Below, piece after piece: positions 42,491 to 51,020 of a stretch of DNA of 51,145 nucleotides. How positions within the stretch are numbered: the first letter of the stretch is position 1; every line of letters starts with the position of its first letter. The stretch covers positions 1 through 51,145 of the forward strand of contig NZ_VTZU01000050.1 in NCBI RefSeq assembly GCF_008370685.1, written 5' to 3'. The notes under the pieces were generated by a model, which saw nothing but the letters and a program-made list of their open reading frames with translations, made no database searches and had not been told where the DNA came from. Position numbers and translations under genes: made by a program. Origin of the DNA: Aquimarina sp. RZ0 (GTDB taxonomy: Bacteria > Bacteroidota > Bacteroidia > Flavobacteriales > Flavobacteriaceae).

Positions 42491-44776
42491 ATGAAACAAT
42501 CATATAAAACCGTAAATCAAAATAATAAGATAAAAATTATATGCTTATTTATCTTATCACTCATCTTTTTAATTTTACCTCTAAACATTTTTGGACAAGA
42601 TCAATTAGACAATTTTTATTATTACGAAGGGTCTAAAGTGTACCTTGAGGTAAATAAACAAAAACTCTCAATTTCTTTTAAAGGAGAAAATGCAATTAAC
42701 ACATTTAATAGTATTCGCGCTTCAAAATCTGAAATTATTGAAGACAAAACCAAAACTAGCGTTATTCCATTAAAAGAAAATTCCAACAATAATAATCATT
42801 CAGAAAAGATTTATTATATGGAATTGAATACCAATCCTTCATCAATTAGAGATTATAGATCTTTAATCGAAAATTACAAAAAGTTATCAAATGTATTAAT
42901 GATATCTCCTACCTATAAAATTAATGGAGGCGAGTTTGGGCTTTCGAATAATTTTTATGTAAAACTAAAACATGCAGAAGATCTAAACTTACTCAGACTA
43001 AAAGCCAAGGAAATGAACCTACAAATATTAGGGAAAAATAAATTCATGCCGCTTTGGTTTACCCTCTCAATTCCTTCTCCTAGAAGTTTAAATGCTTTAA
43101 ATTATGCTAATCTTTTTTATGAAACAGGTCTTTTTGAAAGTACAGAACCTGCTTTTATGTACCATAACCTTCTTAATACCAATGATCCCTATTTTAATGA
43201 TCAGTGGACGTTGAAAAACACTGGACAAAGTGGAGGAAATGCTGGAGTAGATATAAAAATAGAGCAGGCTTGGAATATTGCTACTGGCAGCAATATTAGA
43301 GTTGCTGTTATAGACCAAGGCATTCAACTTAATCACCCTGATCTTCAGAGTAATATATCTGGAACAGGATATGACGCTCAAACTGGCACTTCACCATCAC
43401 AAGTCAGAGGGGCTCATGGTACCGCTTGTGCTGGAATTATTGGAGCTGTTTCAGAAAATAATATAGGAGTTGCTGGGGTTGCCCCTGATTCTGAATTGAT
43501 GTCTATAAGTGTAGGTTTTGGATTTGGCACAACTATTCAGATGCTTGCAGATGGTATGAATTGGTCCTGGCAAAATGGAGCAGATATAATCAGCAACTCT
43601 TGGGGAGGTGGAACTCCTAGTAATTTGTTTAATAACTCGGTAACAAATGCATTGACCAATGGTAGAGGTGGACTTGGTAGTATTGTCGTTTTTTCAAGTG
43701 GTAATAGCAATGTAAATGGAGCACAATATCCATCTAATTCTAACCCTCTTATTTTATGCGTTGGCGCCATAGATCGCTGCGGTGTGAGATCTGGAAGAAT
43801 TGATATTGTGCCAGATTCCTGTGATCCCTGGTGTTCTAACTGTCTCCCTGGAAGTAGTTTTGGAACTCCTCTCGATGTTGTTGCTGGAGGAACTAGTGTG
43901 CCTACGACCGATCGAACAGGAGATGTTTCCGGGAGCGGAGATTACAACCCTTCTTCTACCAGTCCTCCTAATAATTATTCTAATTTTGACTATGACAGAT
44001 GGTTTGGCGGTACTTCTGCTGCCTGTCCTTTTGTTTCTGGAGTAGCAGCATTAGTATTGAGTGCAAACCCAAATTTAACTGTTCAAGAAGTTAATACAAT
44101 TATTGAACAATCAGCTCAAAAAGTGAGAACAGATCTATATAACTATTCTAATACGGGAGGAAGACCTAACGGAACCTGGAATAATGAATTGGGCTACGGG
44201 TTAGTCAATGCATATCAAGCATTACTATTAGCTCAGGATTGTCCAGATAACCTTACTATTATTCAAAATGTTTCTTCTGGACAAACCGATACCCAAAAAG
44301 CGGCAAATACCTTAACAGCAAGCAATACAATTGCTAGTGGAGGAATCGCTACTTATACTGGTGGTCAAAAGGTAGTTTTAACAACTGGTTTTAAAGCAAA
44401 CAATGGTTCCAGTTTTGTAGCAAAAATAGAAGATTGTGGTAATACTATTACAGAAACCATAGCTAATTTAGAAACAGAAAGTATACAAGTAAAAAGTGAG
44501 TCAATTACTATAGATATAGGAGATAAAAATCGTTTTGCCTTGCATCCTAATCCTACTGATAAGACTTTTACTATAACTGCAAATCATTTATTTGTCAAAG
44601 ACGGTGCTATTTCTTTGAAAATTTATAATACAATAGGAGTACTTCAATCACAAAAAGAAAATCTGGAAATAGATACAGAAATTGATGTTAGATCACTGCC
44701 AGAAGGGCTTTATTATATTATAATTACTGATACTAATGGAACATCCTACTCAAAAAGACTAGTAATCAAAAAATAA
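42491..44776 (+). CDS. Secreted S8 (subtilisin) peptidase with T9SS sorting domain
   Basis: A 761-residue protein. An N-terminal hydrophobic signal (about 17-36) is followed by a roughly 200-residue propeptide-like region. The subtilase domain spans about 245-565, with catalytic Asp275 (VIDQGIQLNHPDL), His309 (AHGTACAGI) and Ser509 (GGTSAACPFVSG), and the oxyanion Asn in SSGNSN. A short beta module with NVSSGQTDTQKAANTLTA (3-coathanger-stack type) and a T9SS sorting domain (about 690-761, LHPNPTDKTFTI... LPEGLYYIIIT) complete it. It should be exported and act on proteins at or outside the surface. As last gene of the fibre operon, the fibres or their anchors are plausible substrates. Confidence 0.88.
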   Translation: MKQSYKTVNQNNKIKIICLFILSLIFLILPLNIFGQDQLDNFYYYEGSKVYLEVNKQKLSISFKGENAINTFNSIRASKSEIIEDKTKTSVIPLKENSNNNNHSEKIYYMELNTNPSSIRDYRSLIENYKKLSNVLMISPTYKINGGEFGLSNNFYVKLKHAEDLNLLRLKAKEMNLQILGKNKFMPLWFTLSIPSPRSLNALNYANLFYETGLFESTEPAFMYHNLLNTNDPYFNDQWTLKNTGQSGGNAGVDIKIEQAWNIATGSNIRVAVIDQGIQLNHPDLQSNISGTGYDAQTGTSPSQVRGAHGTACAGIIGAVSENNIGVAGVAPDSELMSISVGFGFGTTIQMLADGMNWSWQNGADIISNSWGGGTPSNLFNNSVTNALTNGRGGLGSIVVFSSGNSNVNGAQYPSNSNPLILCVGAIDRCGVRSGRIDIVPDSCDPWCSNCLPGSSFGTPLDVVAGGTSVPTTDRTGDVSGSGDYNPSSTSPPNNYSNFDYDRWFGGTSAACPFVSGVAALVLSANPNLTVQEVNTIIEQSAQKVRTDLYNYSNTGGRPNGTWNNELGYGLVNAYQALLLAQDCPDNLTIIQNVSSGQTDTQKAANTLTASNTIASGGIATYTGGQKVVLTTGFKANNGSSFVAKIEDCGNTITETIANLETESIQVKSESITIDIGDKNRFALHPNPTDKTFTITANHLFVKDGAISLKIYNTIGVLQSQKENLEIDTEIDVRSLPEGLYYIIITDTNGTSYSKRLVIKK

Positions 44777-44784
44777 AAACCAAC

Positions 44785-44820
44785 TAAGTGGGTATGTTAG
44801 ACCATACCCACTTATTATTT
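44785..44820. terminator. Terminator between the fibre operon and the M20 gene
   Basis: TAAGTGGGTATG pairs with CATACCCACTTA (44785-44814), with a T-rich tail on the plus strand. It lies between convergent genes and may serve both. Confidence 0.85.
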
Positions 44821-44823
44821 ATT

Positions 44824-46227
44824 TTAATAGTATTCATTTTCTGCGGAATACTCTGTGAAATACTTATAGAAGAGTGGAATGGTTTCAATTCCTTTTAGAT
44901 AATTCCAAATACCAAAATGTTCATTTGGAGAATGAATTGCATCACTATCTAAGCCAAATCCCATAAGGATTGTTTTACTTTTTAATTCTTTTTCGAATAA
45001 AGAAACAATCGGAATACTTCCTCCGCTTCGCTGTGGTATAGGTGTTTTTCCAAAAGTGTCTTTATAAGCCCTACTTGCTGCCTTATACTCTATAGTATCT
45101 ATCGGGGTTACATATCCTTGTCCTCCGTGATGTGGCGTTACTTTTACAATCACAGCATCTGGTGCTATATTCTCAAAATGGTTTTTAAATAATTCTGTAA
45201 TTTCTTTCCAATCCTGATTGGGTACTAAGCGCATAGAAATTTTGGCACATGCCTTACTTGCAATCACCGTTTTAGCTCCTTCTCCGGTATATCCTCCCCA
45301 GATTCCGTTTACATCTAGTGTAGGTCTAATAGAATTACGTTCATTTGTTGTATATCCTTCTTCTCCGTAGATATCATTGATATCCAAAGCTTTTTTATAA
45401 GCCTCTATAGAAAAAGGTGCTTTTGCCATTACTGTTCGTTCATCTGCGGATAATTCTTCCACTTTATCATAAAAACCCGGTATTGTAATTCGATTATCCT
45501 CATCATGTAGCGAAGCAATCATTTTGGTCAATATATTAATTGGATTAGCCACAGCGCCTCCATATAATCCACTATGCAGATCTCTATTGGGGCCTGTCAC
45601 CTCTACTTCTACATAACTTAAACCTCTTAATCCAGTAGTTATAGAAGGTACATCTTTTGCAATCATACCCGTATCGCTAATCAAAATGATATCATTTACT
45701 AATTTCTCCTGATTTCTTTCTACAAACCAGCTTAAACTATTACTTCCTACTTCTTCTTCTCCTTCGATCATAAACTTTATATTGCACGGGAGTTGATCCG
45801 TTTTAGTCATTAATTCTAATGCCTTTACGTGCATATACATCTGTCCCTTATCATCACAGGCTCCACGAGCAAAAATGGCTCCATCCGGATGCAATTCGGT
45901 CTTTTTGATTACTGGTTCAAAAGGTGGACTATCCCAAAGGTTAATGGGATCTGGTGGTTGCACATCATAATGCCCATAAACCAAAACAGTAGGAAGTTTG
46001 GAGTCTATAATCTTCTCTCCATAGACAATAGGATACCCTGGGGTTTCACATATTTCTACCAGATCACACCCTGCTTTTTCGAGGCTTTTTTTTATCTCAT
46101 CAGCTGTTTTAATCACATCTTTTTGGTAAGCAGAATCAGCACTGATAGATGGAATTTTTAATAGTGTTATAAGTTCATTAATAAAACGATCTTTATGTTC
46201 ATTAATGTAGGATTGAGTATCTTGCAT
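44824..46227 (-). CDS. M20 family dipeptidase
   Basis: A 467-residue cytosolic metallopeptidase. Motifs include VLVYGHYDVQPPDP (first zinc ligand and adjacent Asp), GAIFARGACDDKGQMYM (bridging Asp), IEGEEEVGS (general base and ligand glutamates) and a late GFGLDSDAIHSPNEHF (last His). The inserted dimerisation domain is present between, as in carnosinase-like M20 members. It should hydrolyse dipeptides or related amides with two zinc ions. It is monocistronic and divergent from the small zincin-like gene. Confidence 0.92.
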   Translation of the reverse strand: MQDTQSYINEHKDRFINELITLLKIPSISADSAYQKDVIKTADEIKKSLEKAGCDLVEICETPGYPIVYGEKIIDSKLPTVLVYGHYDVQPPDPINLWDSPPFEPVIKKTELHPDGAIFARGACDDKGQMYMHVKALELMTKTDQLPCNIKFMIEGEEEVGSNSLSWFVERNQEKLVNDIILISDTGMIAKDVPSITTGLRGLSYVEVEVTGPNRDLHSGLYGGAVANPINILTKMIASLHDEDNRITIPGFYDKVEELSADERTVMAKAPFSIEAYKKALDINDIYGEEGYTTNERNSIRPTLDVNGIWGGYTGEGAKTVIASKACAKISMRLVPNQDWKEITELFKNHFENIAPDAVIVKVTPHHGGQGYVTPIDTIEYKAASRAYKDTFGKTPIPQRSGGSIPIVSLFEKELKSKTILMGFGLDSDAIHSPNEHFGIWNYLKGIETIPLFYKYFTEYSAENEYY

Positions 46228-46399
46228 GGGATTGAGTTAATTTTGGTCTAAAAGTAATGAAAATGAAATAATTTGATACTAAAAAAAGATCCATATCCAA
46301 TTTGATCCAATGCATAACATACCTATAAAATACAACGGATGATTTTATTTAGTATTACGATTAATTACAGTAAATTTATAGGATAAAGAGTAGTCTCTA

Positions 46400-46897
46400 A
46401 TGGATAACAAATGCAAAAGGGATCAGTTTTTACAACGGATATATATCTTTCTGGACTCTCTACCTATTTGTTATACATTAACACCAATGACAACAGAAAC
46501 ATTTTTACCCGGAATCAAGATCCAGCACGGTACATTATTGATCGATACCAAAAAGCTTGTATCTCCTGGTGACATTCTACATGAAGCAGGGCATATTGCT
46601 GTATCATTACCCGAAGACAGAAGATGTCTGAGTAACAATATAACTACAAATAACAAATCAAAAAATGGAGAAGAAATAGCTGTGATGTTATGGTCATATG
46701 CGGCAGCTTTGCATATTGGGATACAACCAGAAGTTGTTTTTCATAAAGAAGGATACAAAGGTGAACATATATGGATTTTAGAAAAATATCGTCAGCAAAC
46801 CTTTATGGGGTTACCCTTACTACAATGGATGGGGCTTACCTATATGGATAGAGAGCAATCAAATTTTCCTAAAATGAAAAAATGGTTGCGGATATAA
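46400..46897 (+). CDS. Small zincin-like protein (HEAGH motif)
   Basis: A 165-residue soluble protein with HEAGH at residues 61-65 (LHEAGHIAVSLP), the HExxH signature of zinc metallopeptidases. A conserved-looking block GEEIAVMLWSYAAALHIGI follows and could supply a third ligand (Glu or His). No signal peptide. Length is short for a peptidase and no family name comes to mind, so activity is uncertain. The first 29 residues lack such features, and ATG codons at about residue 30 give an alternative start. It is followed directly by a truncated repeat. Confidence 0.6.
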   Translation: MDNKCKRDQFLQRIYIFLDSLPICYTLTPMTTETFLPGIKIQHGTLLIDTKKLVSPGDILHEAGHIAVSLPEDRRCLSNNITTNNKSKNGEEIAVMLWSYAAALHIGIQPEVVFHKEGYKGEHIWILEKYRQQTFMGLPLLQWMGLTYMDREQSNFPKMKKWLRI

Positions 46898-46946
46898 ACT
46901 ACCTTGAGGCAAGCCTCCTTTAATTTAAATCTTGAGTATTGAGTAA
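46896..46946 (+). repeat. Truncated copy of the ~100-bp hairpin-rich repeat
   Basis: ACCTTGAGGCAAGCCTCC and AATTTAAATCTTGAGTATTG correspond to the 3' half of the repeat seen at 33005-33105, with about 50 bp missing. It begins at the stop codon of the zincin-like gene. Confidence 0.6.
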
Positions 46947-46979
46947 ATCTTTTTTTTTTCAAAAAAACAATATAAGTGC

Positions 46980-47009
46980 TTTGAGTTTTATACATATTGT
47001 TTATATTTG
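46980..47009 (+). promoter_or_regulatory. Promoter of tRNA-Leu
   Basis: TTTG at 46980-46983 and TATATTTG at 47002-47009 with an 18-nt spacer. The tRNA starts 44 nt later. Confidence 0.7.
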
Positions 47010-47052
47010 CACTCGATTTTACAGATAGTCCTAAGTTTCTGTAAAAAATAAT

Positions 47053-47134
47053 GCGGGCGTGGTGGAATTGGTAGACACGCTAGACTTAGGATCTAGTGCC
47101 GCGAGGTGTGGGAGTTCGAGTCTCCCCGCCCGCA
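47053..47134 (+). tRNA. tRNA-Leu (anticodon UAG)
   Basis: The acceptor stem GCGGGCG pairs with CGCCCGC. The anticodon stem CTAGA / TCTAG holds the loop CTTAGGA, so the anticodon is TAG. A short variable arm (TGCCGCGAGGTGT) marks it as class II. The T-arm GGAGTTCGAGTCTCC is intact and the discriminator base is A. Confidence 0.97.
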
Positions 47135-47145
47135 CAGCAAAGGAT

Positions 47146-47173
47146 AAGCTGAATCGAAAGGTTCAGCTTTTTT
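47146..47173 (+). terminator. Terminator after tRNA-Leu
   Basis: AAGCTGAA pairs with TTCAGCTT (one bulge) and runs into six Ts. Confidence 0.8.
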
Positions 47174-47331
47174 GTTTTCCTAAAACAAACACTTATTTTA
47201 GCCACCATCCTAATTTTACCCTCTCTGTCTCATATTCTTTGTCATTGAATCATATTACAAAACACTCTCTATTCCACTCACTGACCATTGCAAATATAGC
47301 CGTTCGCCTTTGCGCGCTTGCAAGGCAGGCT

Positions 47332-47375
47332 AAAGAACGCTTATATTTTTTTCGTGAGGTGAGGGCGCGTTCTTT
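47332..47375. repeat. 9-bp inverted repeat in GC-rich DNA
   Basis: AAAGAACGC (47332-47340) and GCGTTCTTT (47367-47375) bracket 26 bp. The surrounding 47300-47372 stretch is noticeably more GC-rich than its neighbours. It directly precedes the integrase/IS66 remnant and could be a transposon or recombination end. Confidence 0.4.
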
Positions 47376-47380
47376 GATGT

Positions 47381-47668
47381 TTAAAAATTAATAACACTAT
47401 CAAGTGCGTCATCAGCCTCTTTGTGTATAAAGTTGGCTTGATAATTAATTGTGGTTTTTAAATCACTATGTCTGTAAAGTTTTTGTAGCATCAAAGGGTG
47501 AATTGACTCTCCAGCAATGTTGCCAAATGAATGAGAAGGGGCAACACTACTGTTACCACTATTTTTTGGATGCTCATATTTAGACAATCGTAATTCCAGT
47601 TCTTTGACACGGCTAGTCAAGATGATAACTTGTTCCAGAAGTTGGGCGATAAATTCCTTGTCTGTCAT
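47381..47668 (-). pseudogene. Chimeric remnant: IS66 N-terminus joined to integrase C-terminus
   Basis: The 95-residue frame starting MTDKEFIAQLLEQV has two parts. The first, with LTSRVKELELRLSKYEHPKNSGNSS, resembles the start of IS66-type transposases (coiled coil plus KNS.NSS). The second, LMLQKLYRHSDLKTTINYQ, resembles box II of tyrosine recombinases, with the catalytic His and Tyr. Neither is near full length, so it looks like a fusion of two decayed mobile-element genes. An upstream in-frame ATG at 47723-47725 would add 19 residues of no clear meaning. It lies 250 bp from tRNA-Leu, a usual integration target. Confidence 0.55.
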
Positions 47669-47841
47669 TAGGATTACTAAAATCTGAAATTTTAAACTAA
47701 ATTCCAAATAATCAAAGGATAACAATACAATCCGGTGAATAGTTACGATTTCTAATCATGCAAGCTTCTAAATTTAATGAAAAAATCTTGCTAAATATTA
47801 ATCAATATTAGTTAGTTTTATTGAGGGAAAATTTCTAATAC

Positions 47842-48045
47842 ATGCAACAGCTTATCATCCAATTAAAACGGTTAGGAAAAAAGAAAATATTCACTATCCC
47901 AGTATATAGCCAGCATAGAGGTAGAATATTTCTTCCTTTTATAGATGATGCCCCTAAATCAACAGAAATTATTTCTAAAATGAAGTTGCTGTCAGAAGAT
48001 AATAACATAATAGACCCTACCATTTTAGCTAAAATTAATAAATAG
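47842..48045 (+). CDS. Small protein of unknown function
   Basis: A 67-residue protein, basic at the N-terminus (QLIIQLKRLGKKKIF) and without signal peptide or membrane helix. A central part reads VYSQHRGRIFLPFIDDAPKS. I do not recognise it. The stop is followed after 5 bp by the start of the 677-residue gene, so the two probably form an operon. Confidence 0.5.
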   Translation: MQQLIIQLKRLGKKKIFTIPVYSQHRGRIFLPFIDDAPKSTEIISKMKLLSEDNNIIDPTILAKINK

Positions 48046-48050
48046 TCATT

Positions 48051-50084
48051 ATGAAAACTAAAATTATAATGGTTCTCTTTTTATGTAGCAGTTTTATAAG
48101 AGCTCAGCACTTACACTTAGAGAAACATATAGACCTGTTAAATCAAAAAATAGAAGGCTTAAATGTCGAAAATCGTAAGACCTCAAACCTGTCGTATAAT
48201 TCACTATCACAAACATCAGCTCACTATTTCGAAATCCAAACAGAAAATCCGAACAAGTTCATTGAACGTCTTTTGGAAGTAAACGATTTACAAATATTAA
48301 TTACAGAATACCCTAATTTAATTACTGATTTTGATCTTTTATTAGTCCGGAATATATATAAGGATTATGATGATAAAAAAATCATTAAGTTCAGAACTTA
48401 TGAGATTGGTAATGGGCAGGATCACGAGATTTCTTTTCCTATTAAGAAAAAGTGGCAAAAGGACAACCTTAAAACCATCTATAAAATTAGAACTAATAAA
48501 AAGAAAGGAAATACTACTGTTTCCGGTTTCTTGTTAAGGAACAATTTTATTACTAAAAAAATCCCCCTAAAATATAAGAGCTATATAGCCTATACAGATA
48601 AGATTATTGATCCCGATTTTAATTTATTCATTAAAAGCGATAATAACAATACTTCCAATTTTGCAAGCACTAAAGTTTTTGATGATCTATCAAAATATTA
48701 CCAACGAGCTACAAACAAACCAGTATACGACAAAGATAAATATGATGCATATCTGGATCAACAGAAAAAATGGCTGCAAAAAAAGAGATTCTTTTCTGAT
48801 AGTTTGTTCAAACATGATACTATTTTCCAACAAAAACTTTTTGCTGCTATTGATTTTGCCAAGGAAAACAAAACATCTAATACAGATTTAGAATTTTTTA
48901 TAGGGCAATTGATTTCCAAGAAAACAGCAATCAATTTTATGAGAAAAAATCCGCGTATCGGTAGTTGTAGCTTTGACAACTCTCCTAGAGCACAACTCGC
49001 AGAAATGGCTAGAATATCTGCATCTATTGCTAATTGGGATGTATTTATAAAATCAAGTATGAATTTATTAAACGATCGTGCCAATCGAATTGCCAGTAGT
49101 AATATAGCAACCAATAGTAGAGATACATATATTAATCAATTAGAATTGCTCAACCTAGATATACCCATGCTATTAATAGGGTCTGGCATAAAAATACAGG
49201 CTCCAAGAAAAGGACATTACTTTTCTGATTCAAATAAAATAGGCCAAGCATTTGCCAATTCCTTTAAAGAGAATAAAAATAGGTTTGAAGATATTGTAGG
49301 AGATATCATAAGTAATCCCGAAATGGATACTTTTAATAAATTACATTTTTATAATACCTATCAAAACTATAAACACTTTATAGTAGATTCTATAGAAAAA
49401 CAAAGGATACAACGTCATCTTGATACACTTATCAAACAAATGCCTTATGAGTTAAAATCAAGGATAGAAAGGCCTGATAAACAATTAGAGGATTTATTGA
49501 TTCGTGAAAAAGAATTAATAGACAAGTATGATATTACAAAATCTGTTATTGCACATGTGAGTTCTTACAGCTTTAGCGGATATAGTTGGAATGCTACTTT
49601 AAATGAAAAAAATGAAAATGAAAAAATTTTCTATAACCTCAGAATGAGTTTGGAAGATAGTTTGACTCCTTTACGAAATTTTGAAACTCACAAAAAAAGA
49701 ATTCTTAAACGTATAAAAGACCACAATTTTCTAATGAAACTGGCAGAAGATGGATCAATAAATAGTATCCATATAAATTTTACTAACAATAAATCGTTTG
49801 TAAATCATCGAGGTAGAGAAACTGAAGATATGCCTATAGAAATCTTAGCCAAGATAGATCTTAAAGATGCGATCTCGTTTTATACATTTTCTGATAAAAG
49901 AAAAAGTCTCAGATGGATTCTCACAAAAGATGGAAAATTAATCTTGTTAAAGATTTTTAAAGACATTAAACTTGCGAACTATACTTTTGAAGAGCTGTTG
50001 ACCAAAACAGAAAAATCTGCTTTATTTTCGACAAAATATTATAGTTATAGAGGTTTCGATAGCTCTGGGAATCTAATTTTTTAA
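48051..50084 (+). CDS. Large secreted protein of unknown function
   Basis: A 677-residue protein with a signal peptide (about 1-18, ending in IRAQ). It is rich in Lys, Asn, Asp and Ile and mostly helical in character, with long charged stretches (for instance around 225-280 and 400-520). No catalytic motif, repeat or T9SS sorting domain was found. It is probably periplasmic or secreted by another route. Its only partner is the 67-residue gene upstream. Its location in the tRNA-Leu accessory region suggests acquisition, but its base use looks like the rest of the window. Confidence 0.7.
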   Translation: MKTKIIMVLFLCSSFIRAQHLHLEKHIDLLNQKIEGLNVENRKTSNLSYNSLSQTSAHYFEIQTENPNKFIERLLEVNDLQILITEYPNLITDFDLLLVRNIYKDYDDKKIIKFRTYEIGNGQDHEISFPIKKKWQKDNLKTIYKIRTNKKKGNTTVSGFLLRNNFITKKIPLKYKSYIAYTDKIIDPDFNLFIKSDNNNTSNFASTKVFDDLSKYYQRATNKPVYDKDKYDAYLDQQKKWLQKKRFFSDSLFKHDTIFQQKLFAAIDFAKENKTSNTDLEFFIGQLISKKTAINFMRKNPRIGSCSFDNSPRAQLAEMARISASIANWDVFIKSSMNLLNDRANRIASSNIATNSRDTYINQLELLNLDIPMLLIGSGIKIQAPRKGHYFSDSNKIGQAFANSFKENKNRFEDIVGDIISNPEMDTFNKLHFYNTYQNYKHFIVDSIEKQRIQRHLDTLIKQMPYELKSRIERPDKQLEDLLIREKELIDKYDITKSVIAHVSSYSFSGYSWNATLNEKNENEKIFYNLRMSLEDSLTPLRNFETHKKRILKRIKDHNFLMKLAEDGSINSIHINFTNNKSFVNHRGRETEDMPIEILAKIDLKDAISFYTFSDKRKSLRWILTKDGKLILLKIFKDIKLANYTFEELLTKTEKSALFSTKYYSYRGFDSSGNLIF

Positions 50085-50160
50085 TAATGTTGAAAACTGG
50101 AAATAACAGCTTATAATCTTTACAATTACAAGATACTGATTTACATAACTATACAAACAC

Positions 50161-50203
50161 TGGAAGTTAGAAAAATCATATATAAGCGTGTTTCTAACTT
50201 CCA
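50161..50203 (+). terminator. Long hairpin after the 677-residue gene
   Basis: TGGAAGTTAGAAA (50161-50173) pairs perfectly with TTTCTAACTTCCA (50191-50203). No strong T-run follows directly, so termination is possible but not certain. Confidence 0.5.
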
Positions 50204-50232
50204 TCATATACTTTTCTTATAGAAATACTCTA

Positions 50233-50263
50233 ATACGATTTGTGATTAAAAAATTCGTATAAA
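50233..50263 (+). repeat. Left-end fragment of the 162-bp repeat
   Basis: The first about 31 bases of the 162-bp element, ATACGATTTGTGATTAA followed by AAATTCGTATAAA, after which similarity stops. A full copy lies 240 bp further right in the same orientation. Confidence 0.85.
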
Positions 50264-50504
50264 ATATGATAAGCAATATTAACTTAGGTTAATTTGGTTT
50301 CATCTACAAAAATTCAATGGCACTATAACTCCGAAATCAGTGGCACAAATCGAAACGAATTAACCAGCTTATATTACCATTAAAAATTATGGAAAGAAAC
50401 AGAAAGAACATCCCTAGAAATCCCTCAAAAAAGAGAATGCAACAGAATATTCATTAAAAAACTTACTAAGAAAAGTGAACCTTTAAAAAAAAACTATTGT
50501 AAAG

Positions 50505-50663
50505 ACATTTGTGATTAAAAAATTCGTATAAATTCATTGAATTATTTTTTCTTTATGCAAGGCAAAAAAATCAAGCATAGCTATAGCTACGGTTTATTTT
50601 TTAAACGAAGTAGAAAGGAAAAAGAAACGATGAATATGCGAAATTTTTAGTTATAAATCGTAT
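50505..50663 (+). repeat. 162-bp near-palindromic repeat, copy 4
   Basis: Matches copies 1 and 3 from TTTGTGATTAA to AAATCGTAT. The first few bases (ATACGA in the others) differ here, reading AAGACA. Confidence 0.92.
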
Positions 50664-50813
50664 TAATACTATTGTGATCAGTAGAACTATTTTTGGAATA
50701 TTATATCTCTCAAAATACTTCTTTTAGTGCTACTGTAAAAATGATCAGATCGTTTAAAAAAGTAAGAGATGCTTGCAAAGAGTAAACAATTTATAGTAAC
50801 GAATCAATTCAAA

Positions 50814-50957
50814 ATGGATAAAACATTAGGTAATACTACTAAAAAAAGATACTACTACAAATGTACTGAAAATTGTATCTGCCATTTATCTTGTAATGAA
50901 CACCATAAGGCTAGGCAAGGAATTGCAGGAAAAAATTACCAAAAAACAATACATTAA
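50814..50957 (+). pseudogene. Possible recombinase zinc-ribbon remnant
   Basis: A 47-residue frame (62 residues from an ATG at 50769) with KKRYYYKCTENC and further Cys and His. The spacing recalls the zinc beta-ribbon of large serine recombinases (YYYxCxxxC). The match is short and may be chance. Confidence 0.2.
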
Positions 50958-51020
50958 GAGAAAAAAGAACTTGGAACAAGAACTAGACTCTAGACATTAG
51001 TATTACAGTTATCCCTCGTT

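Noticed and set aside
47059..47391. 110-residue open frame across tRNA-Leu
   Set aside because: Its first part is the tRNA-Leu gene read as protein and it runs through the tRNA terminator.
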